From Pseudolabrys sp. (GTDB lineage Bacteria; Pseudomonadota; Alphaproteobacteria; Rhizobiales; Xanthobacteraceae), in assembly GCA_029980465.1 (NCBI GenBank), contig JARYIJ010000001.1, positions 2,195,749 to 2,259,748 of the forward strand: a stretch of 64,000 nt of DNA, given 5' to 3'. The translations under genes and the position numbers were made by a program. Below are positions 18,149 through 27,877 of the stretch, piece after piece; the stretch's first letter is position 1, and each line of letters begins with the position of its first letter. Under the pieces are notes generated by a model. That model made no database searches and was not told the DNA's origin. It worked only from the letters and a program-made list of their open reading frames with translations.

Positions 18149-18988
18149 ATGCGCCGGTTTGCCTCTCGATATCGACTGCTCAGCTCCGCGGCGCTGCTCG
18201 CGGCGCTCGCCCTGTCGGCCGCCGGCTGCACGACGACCAACGACCCCGAAACCACCGGTTCGATCGGCGCGTCCGCGCAAGCGCACACGCCGATGACCGA
18301 CGCCGACTGGCGTCGCGCGGCGGAGGAATGGGGTCCGCGCTACCGCGCCAACACGAAGGACGCCCAGGCCGCGATCTATTACGCGCAGGCCCTGCGCGCG
18401 ACCGACCAGCGCGCGCAGGCCGTCGCCGTGCTCGAGCAATGCGCGATGGAAAATCCCGAGAACAAGGCGTTGCTCGGCGCCTTCGGGCGCGCGCTCGCCG
18501 ATGTCGGCCGTTATCAGCAGGCGCTCGAGGTGCTCAATCGCGCCCATTCGCCCGACGAGCCGGACTGGCACATTCTGAACGTGCAGGGCGCCGTGCTCGA
18601 TCAGCTCGGCCGCCACGACGAAGCGCGGCGCTATTACGAGACCGCGCTCAAGATCAGGCCGAACGACCCGTCGGTGCTGTCGAACTACGGCCTGTCCTAT
18701 ACGCTGACCGACAATCTTCCCCAGGCCGAGAAGCTGCTGCGCCAGGCCGTGGCGCAGCCCGGCGCGGCGCCGAAGGTGCGGCAGAACCTCGCGCTCGTCG
18801 TCGGGCTCGAGGGCCGTTTCGCCGAGGCCGAGAAGATCGCGCGCGCCGACCTGCCGCCCACCGAAGCGGAAGCCAATGTCGCTTACCTTCGTGACCTTCT
18901 GGCCAAGCGCAAGACTTGGAACAACAAGGCCTGGAACAAGCCGTTGAAACGGGTCAGCGGCGCGACAGCCAAGCCATCCGGCACTTAA
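18149..18988 (+). CDS. tadD: Tad pilus lipoprotein TadD (TPR protein)
   Basis: 279 residues. The N-terminus is a lipoprotein signal with lipobox LSAAGC (Cys27), so the protein should be membrane-anchored. Tetratricopeptide repeats occupy about 65-240, for example LLGAFGRALADVGRYQQALE, LDQLGRHDEARRYYETALKI and LSNYGLSYTLTDNLPQAEKL. TadD proteins act as pilotins or assembly factors for the outer-membrane secretin of the Tad machine. It lies tail to tail with the tadC end of the main tad operon. Confidence 0.88.
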   Translation: MRRFASRYRLLSSAALLAALALSAAGCTTTNDPETTGSIGASAQAHTPMTDADWRRAAEEWGPRYRANTKDAQAAIYYAQALRATDQRAQAVAVLEQCAMENPENKALLGAFGRALADVGRYQQALEVLNRAHSPDEPDWHILNVQGAVLDQLGRHDEARRYYETALKIRPNDPSVLSNYGLSYTLTDNLPQAEKLLRQAVAQPGAAPKVRQNLALVVGLEGRFAEAEKIARADLPPTEAEANVAYLRDLLAKRKTWNNKAWNKPLKRVSGATAKPSGT

Positions 18989-19043
18989 GTCCGCCAAATT
19001 GACGAGCGAGCGCTCGCGACGCCCGCGTCTGGCGGGCGCCTCC

Positions 19044-20024
19044 TTAATGGAGGTGCATCACCTTGATGGCGGCCGGGCCCAGAATGACGACGAACAGCAC
19101 CGGCAGGAAAAACAGGATCATCGGCACCGTCAGCTTGGGCGGCAGCGCCGCGGCCTTCTTCTCGGCTTCGGCCATGCGCATGTCGCGGCTCTCCTGCGCC
19201 AGCACGCGCAGCGTGTTGGCGAGGGGCGTGCCATAGCGCTCGGCCTGCTGGAGCGCGACGCAGATCGCCTTGACGCTGTCGAGATCGGTGCGCTTGGCGA
19301 GGTTGTCGTAGGCCTGGCGGCGCTCCGGCAGGAACGAGAGCTCGGCGGTGGTCAGCGTCAGCTCTTCCGCCAATGCGACCGATTGCGTGCCGACCTGGTC
19401 CGCGACCTTCTTGAACGCCGCCTCGATCGACATGCCGGATTCGACGCAGATCAGCAGCAGGTCGAGCGCGTCGGGAAACGCGCGCTTGATCGTCAGTTGC
19501 CGGCGGGCGATGCGGTTCTTCAGGAACAGCAGCGGCAAATGCATCCCGAGGTAGGTGGCGGCAATGCAGATGCCGAGCTTGACGGTCGTCGGCTGGTCGA
19601 GCTTCAGCACCAGGAAGATGTAAAACGCCGAGGCGGCCAGCATGGCGACGGGGGAGATCAGGCGGAAGAACAGAAACGTGATGTAGGGTGCCTGACCGCG
19701 GTAGCCGGCCTGCATCAGCTTGAGGCGCGCCTCTTCCTGCCCGACCCATTTGCTGAGATTGAATCGATCGACGACGGTCTGGACGTATTGCTTCGGCGAC
19801 GACCGCAGCGTTACCTTCTCGCCACGCGCCATGCGCTCGCGCTCGCGCTGGCGGATCTTCTCGCGCTCGAAGGCGACGGCCTTCATGCGCTTGTCGAGCG
19901 AGTCGCCGGCGAGCAGCGGCATGGCCAACGTCAGGACGGTGGCGACCGCCGCGACGGCGGCGAGCGCCATTGTGGCGTTCCGCACATTGAGTGCATTGAC
20001 CAGAAGCTCGAGAAGTCCGCCCAT
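19044..20024 (-). CDS. tadC: Tad pilus inner-membrane platform protein TadC
   Basis: 326 residues with the T2SSF fold. Hydrophobic segments lie near residues 12-35, 105-150 and 290-315. The cytoplasmic T2SSF domain includes FPDALDLLLICVESGMSIEA (about 165-185) and SVKAICVALQQAERYGTPLA (about 245-265), both hallmark family motifs. TadB and TadC form the membrane platform driven by the CpaF ATPase. It is 19 bp downstream of tadB and is the last gene of the minus-strand tad operon. Confidence 0.92.
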   Translation of the reverse strand: MGGLLELLVNALNVRNATMALAAVAAVATVLTLAMPLLAGDSLDKRMKAVAFEREKIRQRERERMARGEKVTLRSSPKQYVQTVVDRFNLSKWVGQEEARLKLMQAGYRGQAPYITFLFFRLISPVAMLAASAFYIFLVLKLDQPTTVKLGICIAATYLGMHLPLLFLKNRIARRQLTIKRAFPDALDLLLICVESGMSIEAAFKKVADQVGTQSVALAEELTLTTAELSFLPERRQAYDNLAKRTDLDSVKAICVALQQAERYGTPLANTLRVLAQESRDMRMAEAEKKAAALPPKLTVPMILFFLPVLFVVILGPAAIKVMHLH

Positions 20025-20043
20025 GCCGTTACGTTCCGCCCCG

Positions 20044-21015
20044 TCAGAAATCGAAATTGATCATTTTCTTCATCACGAGGATGCCGGCGCTCATCCATAG
20101 CGCCGAGCCGGCCAGCATCAGCCGGCCGAGCGGATCGGTCCAAAGCGGCGTGATGTAGTTCGGGCTCGTCAGATAAACGAGCAGCATGACCGCGAGCGGC
20201 AGCGCGCCGATGATGGCCGCGGACGACTTCGCCTCCTGCGACATCGCCTTGATCTTGGCCTTCATTTTCTTGCGGTCGCGCAGCACGCGGGACAGGTTGC
20301 CGAGCGCCTCGGACAGGTTGCCGCCCGCCTTCTGCTGGATCGAAATGACGATGCCGAAAAAGTTCGCTTCCGGAAGCTGTATGCCCTCGTAGAGCTTGCC
20401 GCAGGCCTCGCCGAGCGGAATGCCGATCGCCTGCGTCTCGATGATTTCGCGGAACTGCGTCCTGATCGGCTCCTGGGATTCGGCGGCGATCATCTTCATG
20501 CAGTCGAGCAGCGGCAGGCCGGACTTGATGCCGCGCACGATGACGTCGACCGAATCCGGAAAATACTCGAGAAACTTGTTCTCGCGCCGCTTGCGCAGGA
20601 AGCTCAACAACCAGCGTGGCAGGCCAAACGCGCCGGCGAAGCCCAGCGCGGCCGCCGCCGGCAGCCCGGCCTGTCCCAGGAACGCGGCCAAGAAGATGAC
20701 GGCTCCGAACCCGGCGGAGATCATCAGGAACTGATGCTTCGACCATGATAGCCCGGCGCGCGAGATACGCACCGACAGCGGAATCTTGTTCTGTTTCTTG
20801 TGCCGCTCCTCGAGCTCCTTGAGCGTGTTCTCGAGCGAGTCACGGCGCGACTTCTGCTGCGGCACGCGCGCGGCACGCGCCGCCGGCTCAGCCTTGGCCA
20901 CGCTGGCGACGCGTTTCTCGGCTTTCTTTTCGCCGGACAGGACCGGATAGACAAAGACCCAGAGCACGCCGCCCACGGCGAGCGCTGAAAGAAAGGCGAT
21001 GGCCAAGGGCTGCAT
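20044..21015 (-). CDS. tadB: Tad pilus inner-membrane platform protein TadB
   Basis: 323 residues, T2SSF family. An N-terminal transmembrane helix (about 4-28) is followed by a charged coiled region (KKAEKRVASV onward), a second membrane pair (about 95-130), the conserved FPDSVDVIVRGIKSGLPLLD motif (about 165-185) and a C-terminal membrane pair. It acts with TadC as the platform for Flp pilus extrusion. It is 3 bp downstream of cpaF and so is translationally coupled. Confidence 0.92.
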   Translation of the reverse strand: MQPLAIAFLSALAVGGVLWVFVYPVLSGEKKAEKRVASVAKAEPAARAARVPQQKSRRDSLENTLKELEERHKKQNKIPLSVRISRAGLSWSKHQFLMISAGFGAVIFLAAFLGQAGLPAAAALGFAGAFGLPRWLLSFLRKRRENKFLEYFPDSVDVIVRGIKSGLPLLDCMKMIAAESQEPIRTQFREIIETQAIGIPLGEACGKLYEGIQLPEANFFGIVISIQQKAGGNLSEALGNLSRVLRDRKKMKAKIKAMSQEAKSSAAIIGALPLAVMLLVYLTSPNYITPLWTDPLGRLMLAGSALWMSAGILVMKKMINFDF

Positions 21016-21018
21016 CGG

Positions 21019-22542
21019 TTATCTCCCGAGATCGGCTGCGTCGACCTCTGCGGCATCGAGCGCGGCGGCGAGCCGCTTCTCCTCGCCGTAGTAACGCGCC
21101 CGCTCCCAGAATCGCGGCCGGCCGATGCCGGTCGAGCGGTGGCGCCCGATCAGGTTGCCCTTTTCGTCCTCGCCGACGATGTCGTAGACGAACAGGTCCT
21201 GGGTTATGATGACGTCGCCTTCCATTCCCATCACCTCAGTGACGTGGGTGATGCGGCGTGAGCCATCGCGCAGCCGGGCGGCCTGGATGACGACGTCGAC
21301 CGACGACACGATCATTTCGCGGATGGTCCGTGACGGCAGCGAGAAGCCGCCCATCGTGATCATGGATTCGAGACGCGACAGCGCCTCACGCGGCGAGTTG
21401 GCGTGCAGCGTGCCCATCGAGCCGTCGTGGCCCGTGTTCATCGCCTGCAGCAGGTCGAACGCCTCGGGTCCGCGCACCTCGCCGACGATGATGCGCTCGG
21501 GACGCATGCGCAGGCAATTCTTGACGAGGTCGCGCATCGTCACCTGACCTTCACCCTCGAGGTTTGGTGGCCGGGTTTCAAGACGAACGACGTGCGGCTG
21601 CTGCAGCTGCAATTCAGCGGCGTCCTCGCAGGTGATGATGCGCTCGTCGTGATCGATGAACTGCGTCAGGCAGTTGAGCAGCGTGGTCTTGCCCGAGCCT
21701 GTGCCGCCCGATACCACCGTGTTGACGCGGGACCGGCCGATGATCTTGAGGATCTCGGCGCCCTGCGGCGTGATGGTCCCGAACCTGACGAGCTGATCGA
21801 GCGTCAGCTTGTCTTTCTTGAACTTGCGGATGGTGAGCGCGGGCCCGTCGATCGCCAGCGGCGGCACGATGGCGTTGACGCGCGAGCCGTCCGGCAAGCG
21901 CGCGTCGCAAATCGGCGAGGCCTCGTCGACGCGGCGCCCGATCTGGCTGACGATGCGCTGGCAGATGTTGAGCAGTTGCTGGTTGTCACGGAAGCGGATG
22001 CCGGTCCTTTGAATCTTGCCGGCCACTTCGATGTACACCGTGCCGGAGCCGTTCACCATGATGTCGGCGATATCGTCGCGCGCCAGCAGCGGCTCGAGCG
22101 GGCCGAAGCCCAGCACGTCGTTGCAGATGTCCTCGAGCAGCTCTTCCTGCTCCGAGATCGACATCACGATGCTCTTGATCGCGATGATCTCGTTGACGAT
22201 GTCGCGGATTTCCTCGCGCGCCGAATCGACGTCCAGCCGGGCGAGCTGGGCGAGGTCGATCGCCTCGATCAGCGCCCCAAAGATCGTCCCCTTGGTCTCG
22301 TAATAGCTGTCCGACCGCCGCGTATCGATCGACGGCATCGCGACGCTGGCGGACTTGCGCGGTGGCGCCGGGGCCGGCACCAGCGATGCGCCCAGGCCGT
22401 CGGAAGGGAACGGCGTGAGGCCGTCCTGCGGCTTCGGAGACGGCGGTGGCGCGGGCTGGGGAGCCGGTGGGGGCGCCTCGGCGGCCGGCGCCGGACGCGT
22501 CGCCTCTATCGTTCCGCTACTCGTACTTCGCTTACCGAACAC
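21019..22542 (-). CDS. cpaF: Tad pilus assembly ATPase CpaF/TadA
   Basis: 507 residues, secretion ATPase of the GspE/VirB11 superfamily. A Pro/Ala-rich N-terminal tail (about 15-65) precedes an N-terminal domain with [20 protein letters not shown]. The motor domain has Walker [10 protein letters not shown] (about 279-287), the Asp and His boxes ([20 protein letters not shown]) and Walker [21 protein letters not shown]. It hydrolyses ATP at the inner face of the membrane to drive pilus assembly. It follows cpaE by 19 bp. Confidence 0.95.
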   Translation of the reverse strand: MFGKRSTSSGTIEATRPAPAAEAPPPAPQPAPPPSPKPQDGLTPFPSDGLGASLVPAPAPPRKSASVAMPSIDTRRSDSYYETKGTIFGALIEAIDLAQLARLDVDSAREEIRDIVNEIIAIKSIVMSISEQEELLEDICNDVLGFGPLEPLLARDDIADIMVNGSGTVYIEVAGKIQRTGIRFRDNQQLLNICQRIVSQIGRRVDEASPICDARLPDGSRVNAIVPPLAIDGPALTIRKFKKDKLTLDQLVRFGTITPQGAEILKIIGRSRVNTVVSGGTGSGKTTLLNCLTQFIDHDERIITCEDAAELQLQQPHVVRLETRPPNLEGEGQVTMRDLVKNCLRMRPERIIVGEVRGPEAFDLLQAMNTGHDGSMGTLHANSPREALSRLESMITMGGFSLPSRTIREMIVSSVDVVIQAARLRDGSRRITHVTEVMGMEGDVIITQDLFVYDIVGEDEKGNLIGRHRSTGIGRPRFWERARYYGEEKRLAAALDAAEVDAADLGR

Positions 22543-22561
22543 AACTGTCTCCGCCGGCCGG

Positions 22562-23857
22562 TCAGGCCTTACGCTTCATCAGCTTGCCAAGGAACGGCAG
22601 CATGCCGCTCCGCGAGCGCTTGATCTCGGCGCGGCCGGCCAATGCCTGCGCGACCTGGCGGATCAGCTCCGCCGTTTTGTGCGAGGCCGAAACCTCCGCG
22701 ATCATCTGGCCGTTGTTGGCGGCGGTTCCGAACAAATGCGGCTCGAACGGAATGACCGCCACCGGCTCGTCCTCGAGCGCCTTGGCGAAATCTCCAGCCG
22801 AAATCTCCGGGCGCTTGGGAATGCCGACCTGGTTGAGGCAGTAGTAAGGCCGGTGATCGTTCGGCCGCGCCATCTTCAGCGTGTCGACGATGTTCTTCGC
22901 ATTGCGCAGGTTGGCGAGATCGGGGGTCGCGACCACCAGGATCTCGTCGGCGCTGACCAGCAGGCGCCGGCTCCAGGCCGACCATTGATGCGGGACGTCG
23001 AGCACGACGCACGGGATATTGGCTCGCAGGGCATCCAGCACCGCGTCGAATGCTTCGGCGCCGAAATCATAGACGCGATCGAGCGTGGCCGGCGCCGCCA
23101 GCAGGCTCAGGCGTTCGGTGCACTTCGACAGCAGGCGGTCGACGAAGCCGGTGTCCACGCGATCGGGCGAAAACACGGCGTCGGCGATGCCTTGCGGCGG
23201 ATCCTGATTGAAATCGAGCCCCGCGGTGCCGAACGCAAGGTCGAGGTCGGTCACGACCGAGTCGAGCGCGAGATCGCGGGCGATGACGAAGCCGATATTA
23301 TGCGCGAGGGTCGAGGCGCCAACGCCGCCCTTGGCGCCGACGACGGCGATAACGCGGCCAACCGGCTTGGCATCGGCCTGGGAATACAGGCCGCAGACGG
23401 TACGCACGAGATCGATCGCGCCCACCGGCCCGATCAGGTAGTCGCTGACGCCGCGGCGTGTCAGCTCGCGATAGAACGAAACGTCGTTGATGCGGCCGAT
23501 GACGATGACGCGGGTACCCGAATCGCAGACCTCGGCCAGCGAATCCAGGCTGGCCAGCAATTCGCCGGCCTGCCTTTCGGACTCGATCAGAATGATGTTC
23601 GGCGTTGGCGAACTGCGATAGGCCTCCGTCGCCGCGGGCGCACCGCCCATCTGGATCTTCAGATGGGTTTTGGCCATACGGCGGTCTTCTCCGGCGGCCT
23701 GGACGGCCGCGGCGGTTTCCACCGTCTCGCAGAATGCCTGGATCGAGACGCGCGGCGCCGGCGTGATGTGCTCGTCGGCCGCCTCGGCAGGCGCTGCCGA
23801 CGCCTGGAGGTCGTCACGCGGATTGGCGACTGCAACCTGTTGTGCGTTCCTGATCAT
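22562..23857 (-). CDS. cpaE: Tad pilus localisation ATPase CpaE/TadZ
   Basis: 431 residues. An atypical receiver-like domain (about 75-160, VRTVCGLYSQ at its end) precedes a MinD/ParA-type ATPase with the deviant Walker A GAKGGVGASTLAHN (about 169-182). The Ala in place of the usual Lys is normal in CpaE/TadZ. Later motifs include VVTDLDLAFGTAGLDFNQ and LPFLGKLMKRK at the C-terminus. TadZ proteins position the pilus machine at the pole. Its ATG overlaps the cpaD stop by 4 bp. Confidence 0.93.
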   Translation of the reverse strand: MIRNAQQVAVANPRDDLQASAAPAEAADEHITPAPRVSIQAFCETVETAAAVQAAGEDRRMAKTHLKIQMGGAPAATEAYRSSPTPNIILIESERQAGELLASLDSLAEVCDSGTRVIVIGRINDVSFYRELTRRGVSDYLIGPVGAIDLVRTVCGLYSQADAKPVGRVIAVVGAKGGVGASTLAHNIGFVIARDLALDSVVTDLDLAFGTAGLDFNQDPPQGIADAVFSPDRVDTGFVDRLLSKCTERLSLLAAPATLDRVYDFGAEAFDAVLDALRANIPCVVLDVPHQWSAWSRRLLVSADEILVVATPDLANLRNAKNIVDTLKMARPNDHRPYYCLNQVGIPKRPEISAGDFAKALEDEPVAVIPFEPHLFGTAANNGQMIAEVSASHKTAELIRQVAQALAGRAEIKRSRSGMLPFLGKLMKRKA

Positions 23858-24588
23858 TTTCCGAGATCGCTGATCTTGCCCTTGTCGTAGTTCGGATAAG
23901 TCCCCGACGGGTTCTCACCCTTGCGATACTTGTCGAGCGCGACTGAGCGGCGCGCTTCGTAAGCCGGCGCTTCGCCGCGCGGCTGGATCAGATCGGCCGG
24001 ATCGTCGACCATCGAAGCCAGGTTGCGCTGGGAGGCGCAGCCCAGATTCCAGTAAGGATAGTTTCCGAAGTCAGCCGCGCCGCCGCTCAGCCCGAGATCA
24101 GCCGGCCATTCTCCGCAGGGGCCTGCGTTCGCCACCATCTTCGTGTAGCTGAGCTTGATGCTGGGCAACCCCGGATCGGCTGGCGTATAGCGGCGCACGC
24201 GTACGCCGTTCCCCGGCACGCCGCTGGCGCCCAGGATCGATTGGATTTCACGGAGCGAATCCGACGCCGCCATGCGGATGGCGTGGCCACCCGGAACGTC
24301 GATGATGATGCCGCTGGTACCTTGCTTGCGCCAGTTCTGCGCGAAGGCCAGCACGTCGGCGCGCTGTGCCGGGCTTAATCCGCCGCGGTTTCGGCTGACG
24401 AACACCTCGACGGTGCGCACGCCTTCGTGCACGGTGATGGGATGGCGCACGCGGTAGTCGCGCGGATAATCGCTGGCGAAGTCATCGCCCGTCGTATTGC
24501 AGCCGCCCAGCATGGCGGCGAGGCCCGCGGCGGCGATGGCGCAAAGCACGGCCCTGGAGCGGCGCCCGGCGGCGCGGGAACTGGTCAT
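23854..24588 (-). CDS. cpaD: Tad pilus assembly lipoprotein CpaD
   Basis: 244 residues. A lipoprotein signal with lipobox MLGGC (Cys30) is followed by the CpaD domain: YRVRHPITVHEGVRTVEVFV (about 45-65), RRYTPADPGLPSIKLSYT, and the late GCASQRNLASMVDDPADLIQ motif that is diagnostic of CpaD. It associates with the CpaC secretin at the outer membrane. It is 35 bp downstream of cpaC and overlaps cpaE. Confidence 0.93.
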   Translation of the reverse strand: MTSSRAAGRRSRAVLCAIAAAGLAAMLGGCNTTGDDFASDYPRDYRVRHPITVHEGVRTVEVFVSRNRGGLSPAQRADVLAFAQNWRKQGTSGIIIDVPGGHAIRMAASDSLREIQSILGASGVPGNGVRVRRYTPADPGLPSIKLSYTKMVANAGPCGEWPADLGLSGGAADFGNYPYWNLGCASQRNLASMVDDPADLIQPRGEAPAYEARRSVALDKYRKGENPSGTYPNYDKGKISDLGK

Positions 24589-24623
24589 CGGTCGTCTCCT
24601 GCTGCAGTCATGTCCTGCTGCGG

Positions 24624-26081
24624 TTACTCGAGAATGAATCCGTATTGGCCCTGGTAACTCGCCGCCGCCGGTGCATTGCCGGTTGCGGAGCCGTAGATGC
24701 GGTTGAGATGGCCGAGCAGGACAGCCTTGGGATCAGTCGGATCGGCGAAGCCGTCGTCCGGCTGAGAGAGCCGTTTGGCCGAAACCGGATGGACGATGTA
24801 CGGCGTCACGATGACCACAAGCTCGGTCTGGTCGTTGATGTAGTCGCGGCTGCGGAACAAGGTGCCGAGGATCGGCAATTCCATCAGTCCGGGCGTGCCG
24901 CTGATCGCGTGCTTGGTCTGCTCCTGGATCATGCCGGCCAGCGCCAGCGAGCCGCCGGAGGGAAGCTCGACGGTCGTTTCGGCGCGGCGAGTCTGGATCG
25001 ACGGCACCGTCGTGCTGAATCCCGCCTGCTGGAGGGAAATGGCGTTGTCAGTGGAGACGTTCGACACCTCGGTCTGCAGCTTCAGGCTGATGCGGCCTGC
25101 GCTGAGCACGACCGGCGTGAAGGTCAGGCTGACGCCGAATTTCTTGAACGAAATGGTCGGCTGACAGATGGGCGGGCTGGTTGTCGTGTCGCAGGACAGC
25201 CCGGTCGGGATCGGGAATTCGCCGCCCGCCACGAAGCTTGCGGTTTCGCCCGACACTGCCGTCAGGTTCGGCTCGGCCAAAGTGCGCATGACGCTGGCGC
25301 GGTTCATCGCCTGAAGCGTCGCGGTCAGGCCGTTGCCGGACGGGCTGAATCCCGAAATCCTCAGGCTGTTGCTCGGATCCGTGCCGGACGCCGAGAACGG
25401 GTTGTTCGTCTTGAAGACGGTCGTGCCGTAGCCGAGGCTGCCGCTGAAATTGATGCCGAGCTGTTTGAGGACGTCACGGCGCACCTCGGCGACGGTGACT
25501 TTCAGCATGACCTGGTCGCGGTCGCGCACGGTGATGCCGTTGACGACCTTGGCGGTGTCGCCGGCCAGGCGCGACGCAAGGTCGAAGGCCTGCTGCGCCT
25601 CGACGGGGCTCGCCGCCATGCCGGACAGCATGATGCCGTCACCGATGCCCTCGACGTGAATGTCGGCGTCCGGGAAGCTTTGCTTGAGCGCGCCGCGCAG
25701 GCCGTTGAGGTCGCGCGTCACGGCAATGTCGAAGCCGGCAATCTGCTTGCCGTTGGCGTCGAAGAAAAAGATGTTGGTCTGGCCGACCTTGACGCCGATG
25801 ATATAGGCGCGGCGCGCCGAGCGGATCACCGCGTTGGCGGTCTTGGGGTCGGCGACCAGGACATCCTTGACGTCGACTGGCAGGTCGATGGCGATCGACT
25901 TGCCGATGCCCAGCGCCACGAAGCGCGAGGTTGCTTCGCTGGCGGCGACCCTGATGACCTGCGGCTGCACGTCGGCGCTGTCGGCCGGCATCACCGGCGC
26001 CAGCACGCTGAGGCTGGTGCCGGCAATCAGGATTGCGAATGACGTGCGGCGAAGACGGGATGCGATGCGGCAGCGTGTCAT
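24624..26081 (-). CDS. cpaC: Tad pilus outer-membrane secretin CpaC/RcpA
   Basis: 485 residues from ATG 26081, which gives a signal peptide (about 1-36) and a 13-bp gap from cpaB; the longer frame to 26195 would overlap cpaB and is rejected. The N-terminal pilus-assembly domain (GIGKSIAIDLPVDVKDVLVA) is followed by a BON domain (LKQSFPDADIHVEGIGDGIM) and the secretin domain with ETASFVAGGEFPIP and PSGGSLALAGMIQEQTK. It forms the channel through which Flp fibres cross the outer membrane. The very similar N-domain recurs as a separate protein at 28522-29010. Confidence 0.93.
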   Translation of the reverse strand: MTRCRIASRLRRTSFAILIAGTSLSVLAPVMPADSADVQPQVIRVAASEATSRFVALGIGKSIAIDLPVDVKDVLVADPKTANAVIRSARRAYIIGVKVGQTNIFFFDANGKQIAGFDIAVTRDLNGLRGALKQSFPDADIHVEGIGDGIMLSGMAASPVEAQQAFDLASRLAGDTAKVVNGITVRDRDQVMLKVTVAEVRRDVLKQLGINFSGSLGYGTTVFKTNNPFSASGTDPSNSLRISGFSPSGNGLTATLQAMNRASVMRTLAEPNLTAVSGETASFVAGGEFPIPTGLSCDTTTSPPICQPTISFKKFGVSLTFTPVVLSAGRISLKLQTEVSNVSTDNAISLQQAGFSTTVPSIQTRRAETTVELPSGGSLALAGMIQEQTKHAISGTPGLMELPILGTLFRSRDYINDQTELVVIVTPYIVHPVSAKRLSQPDDGFADPTDPKAVLLGHLNRIYGSATGNAPAAASYQGQYGFILE

Positions 26082-26094
26082 TGCGGTGCTCTGC

Positions 26095-26877
26095 TCATTT
26101 TGCCGTGTTGCCGACACCGAAACGGACGATGCTGACGTTGCCGCGCCGTTGATTGTCGTCTTCTTCGTCATTGCTGGCTGTCTTTGCGTTGACATCGGTG
26201 ATGCTGCGCAGCGCCAGGGAGATCGTGCCGAGCTGGTGCGCGAGCGTCAGCGTCTCCGACTGGTGCGGCGTCAGCTCGAGGGTGGCGGTCTTGCCCACCA
26301 CGACCTTCTGGCCGTTCTTTTCCTCGACGGTCTGATCGATGGCGAGAACGCGGATGTTCTTGAGGATGATCTCGCTGTTGGCTTTTTCATCACCCTGGGC
26401 GCGGCGCGTCAGCAGGACGTCGACGTGGTCGTTCGGCAGAATGAAGCCGCCGGCGCCGGTCTCGGCCGAAATCTGCGTCGAGACGGCGCGCATGCCCGAC
26501 GGCAGGATCGCCGCCATGTAGCCGGAGCCATCGGCCTTCACGAGCTTGGCCTCGCGGATCGGCTCGCCGGTGACGAACGGCGCGCGCGCGATCGAGCCCG
26601 AGAGCTGATCGATCGCGGTAGGGCGCGACGCCTTGGTGATGAAATTCGCGTTCGCAGCGCTCGGCGGCCAGGCCTGCCACTGCATGTCGCCCGGCGTCAG
26701 CTTGTGACCCATCGGGATGTCGGCCTTCGCGACCAGAACGTCGACGGTCGCGACGGCCGGCGCCTGCGCATGCGGCTTGGGCGCCTTGTCCGATCGCCCC
26801 GCCAGCAGAAACGCGGTGCCGCCGGCGACAACAGCCACGGCAAGCACGACTATACGCGCAGCTTTCATACGCTTCAC
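26095..26877 (-). CDS. cpaB: Tad pilus assembly protein CpaB/RcpC
   Basis: 260 residues. An N-terminal membrane segment (about 6-26) is followed by an SAF domain (VDVLVAKADIPMGHKLTPGD, about 45-65) and the RcpC domain with the recognisable GGFILPNDHVDVLLTRR and LTLAHQLGTISLALRS motifs. RcpC/CpaB is a periplasmic component that associates with the secretin. It begins a run of closely spaced genes; the 149-bp gap upstream of it is AT-rich with several TTAA motifs and may hold a promoter. Confidence 0.92.
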   Translation of the reverse strand: MKRMKAARIVVLAVAVVAGGTAFLLAGRSDKAPKPHAQAPAVATVDVLVAKADIPMGHKLTPGDMQWQAWPPSAANANFITKASRPTAIDQLSGSIARAPFVTGEPIREAKLVKADGSGYMAAILPSGMRAVSTQISAETGAGGFILPNDHVDVLLTRRAQGDEKANSEIILKNIRVLAIDQTVEEKNGQKVVVGKTATLELTPHQSETLTLAHQLGTISLALRSITDVNAKTASNDEEDDNQRRGNVSIVRFGVGNTAK

Positions 26878-27026
26878 TCTCTACGTCACAAGACTCAAGG
26901 CGCTGCCGCCCGAATCGACATGGCGACGGAAGCCGCCGCTTTCGCGGATTTGAGCAGGTAAAGGTCAAGGTATGGTTAAGCGACGGTTGCGAAATCGAGT
27001 TAATGATTTGTAGTTTCGCAACCTCT

Positions 27027-27536
27027 TCAGTGCGCGAGCGCGCTCATCCAGCCGGTTTGCGGGTAGACGAGGAGCGCGGCAGCGGCCAGAGCGATGCCGT
27101 AAGGCACGCCGGCGTCTTTCTCGTGCAGCCGCATGATCCATGGCCGCGCCAGGATCTTCGGTAACGGGAAAAGCCGGAATTGGATCATCGCGAAGGTGAG
27201 CAGCCCGCCCAGCAGCGAGGCGTAGACCAGATAGGGCAGCAGATAATCGAAGCCGAGCCAAAGAGCGATCGCGGCCGCCAGCTTGGCATCGCCGCCGCCG
27301 ATCCAGCCGAACGCAAAAAACGCAAAGCCGAACGCGAGAACCAATACGCCGGCAGCGAGATGCCAGCCGATCGCGACGGGGGTCATGCCGGTGACGACGG
27401 CGAGGATCAGGAAGGCGGCGGCGAGGGCGATCGAGATGCGGTTGGAAATCGTCATGGTGACGAGATCGCTGGTCGCGGCGAAGGCCATGAGCGCCGGAAA
27501 CAGCAGCAGCCGGAGTGCGTCGCCGATTACAACCAT
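27027..27536 (-). CDS. cpaA: Prepilin peptidase CpaA/TadV (A24 family)
   Basis: 169 residues with about six hydrophobic segments. The two catalytic aspartates of A24 peptidases are seen in FAATSDLVTMTISN (Asp24) and in the GxGDxK-type motif IGGGDAKLAAA (about 83-93). Unlike PilD it lacks the methylase domain, as is usual for CpaA/TadV. It processes the Flp prepilin and the TadE-type pseudopilins at the inner membrane. It lies between flp (separated by a terminator) and cpaB. Confidence 0.92.
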   Translation of the reverse strand: MVVIGDALRLLLFPALMAFAATSDLVTMTISNRISIALAAAFLILAVVTGMTPVAIGWHLAAGVLVLAFGFAFFAFGWIGGGDAKLAAAIALWLGFDYLLPYLVYASLLGGLLTFAMIQFRLFPLPKILARPWIMRLHEKDAGVPYGIALAAAALLVYPQTGWMSALAH

Positions 27537-27647
27537 GGTGTCTCTGGCTCGTCCCGAGGCTCGAATGCCGGGCAGGCTAAATCCGGCACACTTGCCGTTT
27601 GGTTAGCGGCGCCCGCATCGGGTGGGTTGGCGAGTCCGGCGGTTTCC

Positions 27648-27683
27648 ACAAACGAAAAGGCTCCGGCTTGTGGCCGGAGCCTT
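27648..27683 (-). terminator. Intrinsic terminator downstream of flp
   Basis: A perfect 11-bp stem (AAGGCTCCGGC at 27657 and GCCGGAGCCTT at 27673, 5-nt loop) followed, on the minus strand, by TTTTCGTTT. It starts 24 bp after the flp stop and precedes cpaA, so it would separate pilin mRNA from the assembly genes. Confidence 0.85.
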
Positions 27684-27706
27684 CAGGATTGGCAATTTTC
27701 CGCAGC

Positions 27707-27877
27707 TTAGCCGCCGCCCAGCTGATCGCTGACGCTCTGGAACGTGGCGTTCAGGTTCGTGCCGAGAGTATTCACGACCGCGATGATCGCAACCGAAATG
27801 CCCGCCGCGATCAGGCCGTACTCGATCGCCGTGGCGCCCGAGTCGTCCTTCGCAAAGCGGAGGAAGAGGTTCTTCAT
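27707..27877 (-). CDS. flp: Flp-family type IVb pilin
   Basis: 56-residue prepilin. A short charged leader ends at Gly14, and the mature part starts with ATAIEYGLIAAGISVAII, giving the Flp-specific Glu-Tyr pair (Glu19-Tyr20, Glu5 of the mature protein). A variable tail ending in GGG follows. CpaA should cleave it at Gly14/Ala15 before assembly into the Tad fibre. The ATG at 27877 is preceded by AAGGAG at ideal distance; upstream in-frame codons have no pilin character. It is followed by a strong terminator, consistent with a separate, abundant transcript. Confidence 0.95.
   Translation of the reverse strand: MKNLFLRFAKDDSGATAIEYGLIAAGISVAIIAVVNTLGTNLNATFQSVSDQLGGG

Noticed and set aside
26082..26195. 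Longer start for cpaC overlapping cpaB
   Set aside because: It adds a Ser/Thr-rich leader before the signal peptide and overlaps cpaB by about 100 bp; ATG 26081 fits the operon spacing.
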